From: an uncultured Clostridia bacterium
Lineage (GTDB): Bacteria > Bacillota > Clostridia > Oscillospirales > Ruminococcaceae
Direction of reading: 5' to 3'
Length of the DNA stretch: 7,281 bases
Assembly (NCBI GenBank): GCA_947631585.1
Contig: CANRLY010000096.1
Span: 1 to 7,281, forward strand
Below, one piece after another: positions 5,896-7,281 of this stretch (position 1 is the stretch's first letter; every line of letters starts with the position of its first letter). The translations under genes were made by a program, and so were the position numbers. The notes beneath the pieces are model-generated. The model was not told the DNA's origin. It was given only the letters and a program-made list of their open reading frames with translations, and did no database searches.

Positions 5896-6747
5896 TTCTT
5901 CGGAAATAAACTCCTTTATCTCCGGCATGAGCCTGCGTGTCAGCTTCAGCCCACGAACGTAAATAGTCTCCAGCACCCTGGGGTCGCCCTCTACCCGACT
6001 TACTCCCAGCGGCTTTTCAGGTGCGATGACCAGCGCTTTTCCCTGCGCTTCCGCTTCTTCCAGCCTCTTTATACAGTCGTTGTAACGCTCCGCTCTCGTT
6101 TTCATGGCTTCCACAAATCCCGACTTGTCCCTGTAGACCAGTTCGGCAGCTAGGGAAGCCTTTTCCGGCTGCTTAACGTAACCTCTCTCCCTGGTCAGCA
6201 CAACTATCACCTTGTCGCAGCCGTCCCTGAACGCCTGCTCAAAAGGTATGGAATCGGACACTCCCCCGTCCATATAAAACTTTCCGTCAACTTCTATCTT
6301 CGGGAACAGCAGCGGCAAGGCGCAGCTCGCCCTGAGCAGCGTCCACTTGGTATCGCTCGCCGGAACGTCCAGGTACTCCGCTTCGCCGGTCTCAACATTC
6401 GTCACGACCGCTACGCACCGCCCCTGAAACTCCCGAAAATTCTTGTAATTATACGGTATCAGCTTGTTTGGTATCTCATCGAAAACAAAATCCAGATTGT
6501 AGTACGCCCTGTTTTTCGGAGAAAACAAATGCCTTGCCCCCATGTAGCGGCTGTCGCCCATGTACTTTCTCGCTATGAGAAGATTTCTTCCCCTCTGCCG
6601 TGAGGCGTAACTCACCCCGAAAGCTATCCCGGCTGAGACCCCGATAATGTAGTCAGCCATGATATTTTCTTTCAGCAGACCGTCCATCACTCCGCAGGAA
6701 AACAGCGTCCTGGACGCTCCTCCCTCCAGCACCAGACCTATCTTCAT
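5887..6747 (-). CDS. Patatin-like phospholipase / acyl hydrolase
   Basis: This is a 286-residue cytoplasmic Ser-Asp dyad hydrolase, resembling bacterial YjjU-type patatins. The nucleophile elbow is GVSAG with S38, and the dyad aspartate is D160 in FYMDGGVSDSIP. The oxyanion-hole segment is LEGGASRTLFSCGVMDGLL (7-25); the usual GGxxRG ends in T14 instead of G. The strand DKVIVVLTRERGY (178-190) and the C-terminal helical part complete the fold. There is no signal peptide. The start at 6747 is preceded by AAAGGTGAT (6754-6762), and the gene begins 25 bases after the tyrA stop, so it is probably the second gene of a tyrA operon. Substrate (phospholipid or other acyl ester) is unknown. Family is certain from motifs; physiological role is not. 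Confidence 0.93.
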   Translation of the reverse strand: MKIGLVLEGGASRTLFSCGVMDGLLKENIMADYIIGVSAGIAFGVSYASRQRGRNLLIARKYMGDSRYMGARHLFSPKNRAYYNLDFVFDEIPNKLIPYNYKNFREFQGRCVAVVTNVETGEAEYLDVPASDTKWTLLRASCALPLLFPKIEVDGKFYMDGGVSDSIPFEQAFRDGCDKVIVVLTRERGYVKQPEKASLAAELVYRDKSGFVEAMKTRAERYNDCIKRLEEAEAQGKALVIAPEKPLGVSRVEGDPRVLETIYVRGLKLTRRLMPEIKEFISEEEK

Positions 6748-6772
6748 TTGTCCATCACCTTTTTGCTAAAAT

Positions 6773-7281
6773 TTAACTTTTATCCTGTAAAGTCATATGC
6801 CTTGCCACGCCTGCCTGACCGCTTTCCCCGGACATATTATTTGAAAGTTCTTTCAGCTCCCTGCCGTTTTTCAGCAGCAGCTTCAGACCCTCGGCGTCCT
6901 GCTCCTCCAGAGCTTTTTTGTATTCTTCCAGCCGCTGAATTATATGAGCTATCTCGTCAATGAGCGGTTCTCTGTTCAGCAGGAAAAGGCTGGTCCACAT
7001 TTCCTCGTTCAGCTTGGCAACTCTTGTCAGATCTTTGAAACTTCCGGCTGAAAAACCCGCCTGTTTCATAAGACTGGGGGATTTCACATATGCGCTTGAA
7101 ACTATATGCGCCAGCTGACTTGTAAAGGCGATTACCTTGTCATGCTCCTCCGGGGTGGTGACCACCACCTTATAAAATCCCATCTCATACGCCAGATTCC
7201 CCACTTTTGCGATTATCTGGGTGTTTGTCCGGGGCGTTTGGGCGATTATAAAGCTTGCCCTGTCGAACAGGTTATCCACCG
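6773..7281 (-). CDS. tyrA: Prephenate dehydrogenase, C-terminal part (5' end outside the window)
   Basis: TyrA oxidatively decarboxylates prephenate to 4-hydroxyphenylpyruvate with NAD(P)+ in tyrosine synthesis. The visible 169 residues include the end of the Rossmann domain (DNLFDRASFIIAQTPRTN) and the helical dimerisation domain. Family signatures are EEHDKVIAFTSQLAHIVSSA, then AGFSAGSFKDLTRVA and the MWTSLFLLNRE segment. These match the HD..A..SQLPH and GF.D.TR.A..P.MW...N blocks of TyrA proteins. The GTG near 7279 is an internal valine codon, not the start, because the cofactor-binding N-terminus must lie upstream. No C-terminal ACT domain is present: the protein ends about 40 residues after the NREP segment with a charged helical tail. 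The patatin gene follows 25 bases later. Confidence 0.92.
   Translation of the reverse strand, partial: VDNLFDRASFIIAQTPRTNTQIIAKVGNLAYEMGFYKVVVTTPEEHDKVIAFTSQLAHIVSSAYVKSPSLMKQAGFSAGSFKDLTRVAKLNEEMWTSLFLLNREPLIDEIAHIIQRLEEYKKALEEQDAEGLKLLLKNGRELKELSNNMSGESGQAGVARHMTLQDKS

Noticed and set aside
7277..7279. GTG as the start codon of the right-end gene
   Set aside because: The preceding base is still in frame at the window edge, and TyrA needs an N-terminal NAD(P)-binding domain, so this is an internal valine.
1..7281. CRISPR array, tRNA or rRNA genes, transposase, prophage
   Set aside because: No spaced direct repeats, no tRNA cloverleaf, no rRNA sequence and no transposase or phage protein were seen on either strand.

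Overview
The window looks like the chromosome of a Gram-positive Clostridia-type Firmicute, plausibly Ruminococcus or another Oscillospiraceae. The clues are strong AAGGAGG-type ribosome binding sites, sigma-A promoters close to consensus, a leucine T-box leader, a ROK repressor and a long-form LeuA. The genus is inferred from overall style and was not tested. Gene density is normal and there is no sign of phage, transposase or CRISPR.

Left end (1-910, minus strand): a two-gene unit with its own promoter (882-910) encodes a 169-residue protein with two predicted membrane helices. It is followed 24 bases later by the start of a DUF389-family membrane protein that runs off the window. Centre left (961-3119, plus strand): a TTGACA-N17-TATAAT promoter drives a T-box leader with a CUC (leucine) specifier and a UGGU acceptor-binding bulge. 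Then come a possible 19-codon ORF, leuA (2-isopropylmalate synthase) and a strong terminator. This is a one-enzyme leucine unit controlled by uncharged tRNA-Leu and probably also by leucine binding to the enzyme's C-terminal domain.

Centre (3136-4659): a ROK-family repressor gene lies convergent to leuA. It is followed by a 282-base intergenic stretch holding a small palindrome, a short direct repeat and a very GC-rich three-way-junction palindrome (4528-4595). The palindrome ends one base before the -35 box of the next promoter. Right (4660-7281): a cytoplasmic beta-lactamase-fold serine hydrolase gene on plus ends in a hairpin terminator. Convergent to it on minus is a likely operon of tyrA (prephenate dehydrogenase, 5' end outside the window) and a patatin-like phospholipase.

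The metabolic theme is amino-acid biosynthesis (leucine, tyrosine) with unrelated hydrolases between. I see no convincing new multi-gene system. The items most worth a second look are the GC-rich palindrome fused to a promoter, the small ORF between the T-box and leuA, and the uncharacterised membrane protein paired with DUF389.
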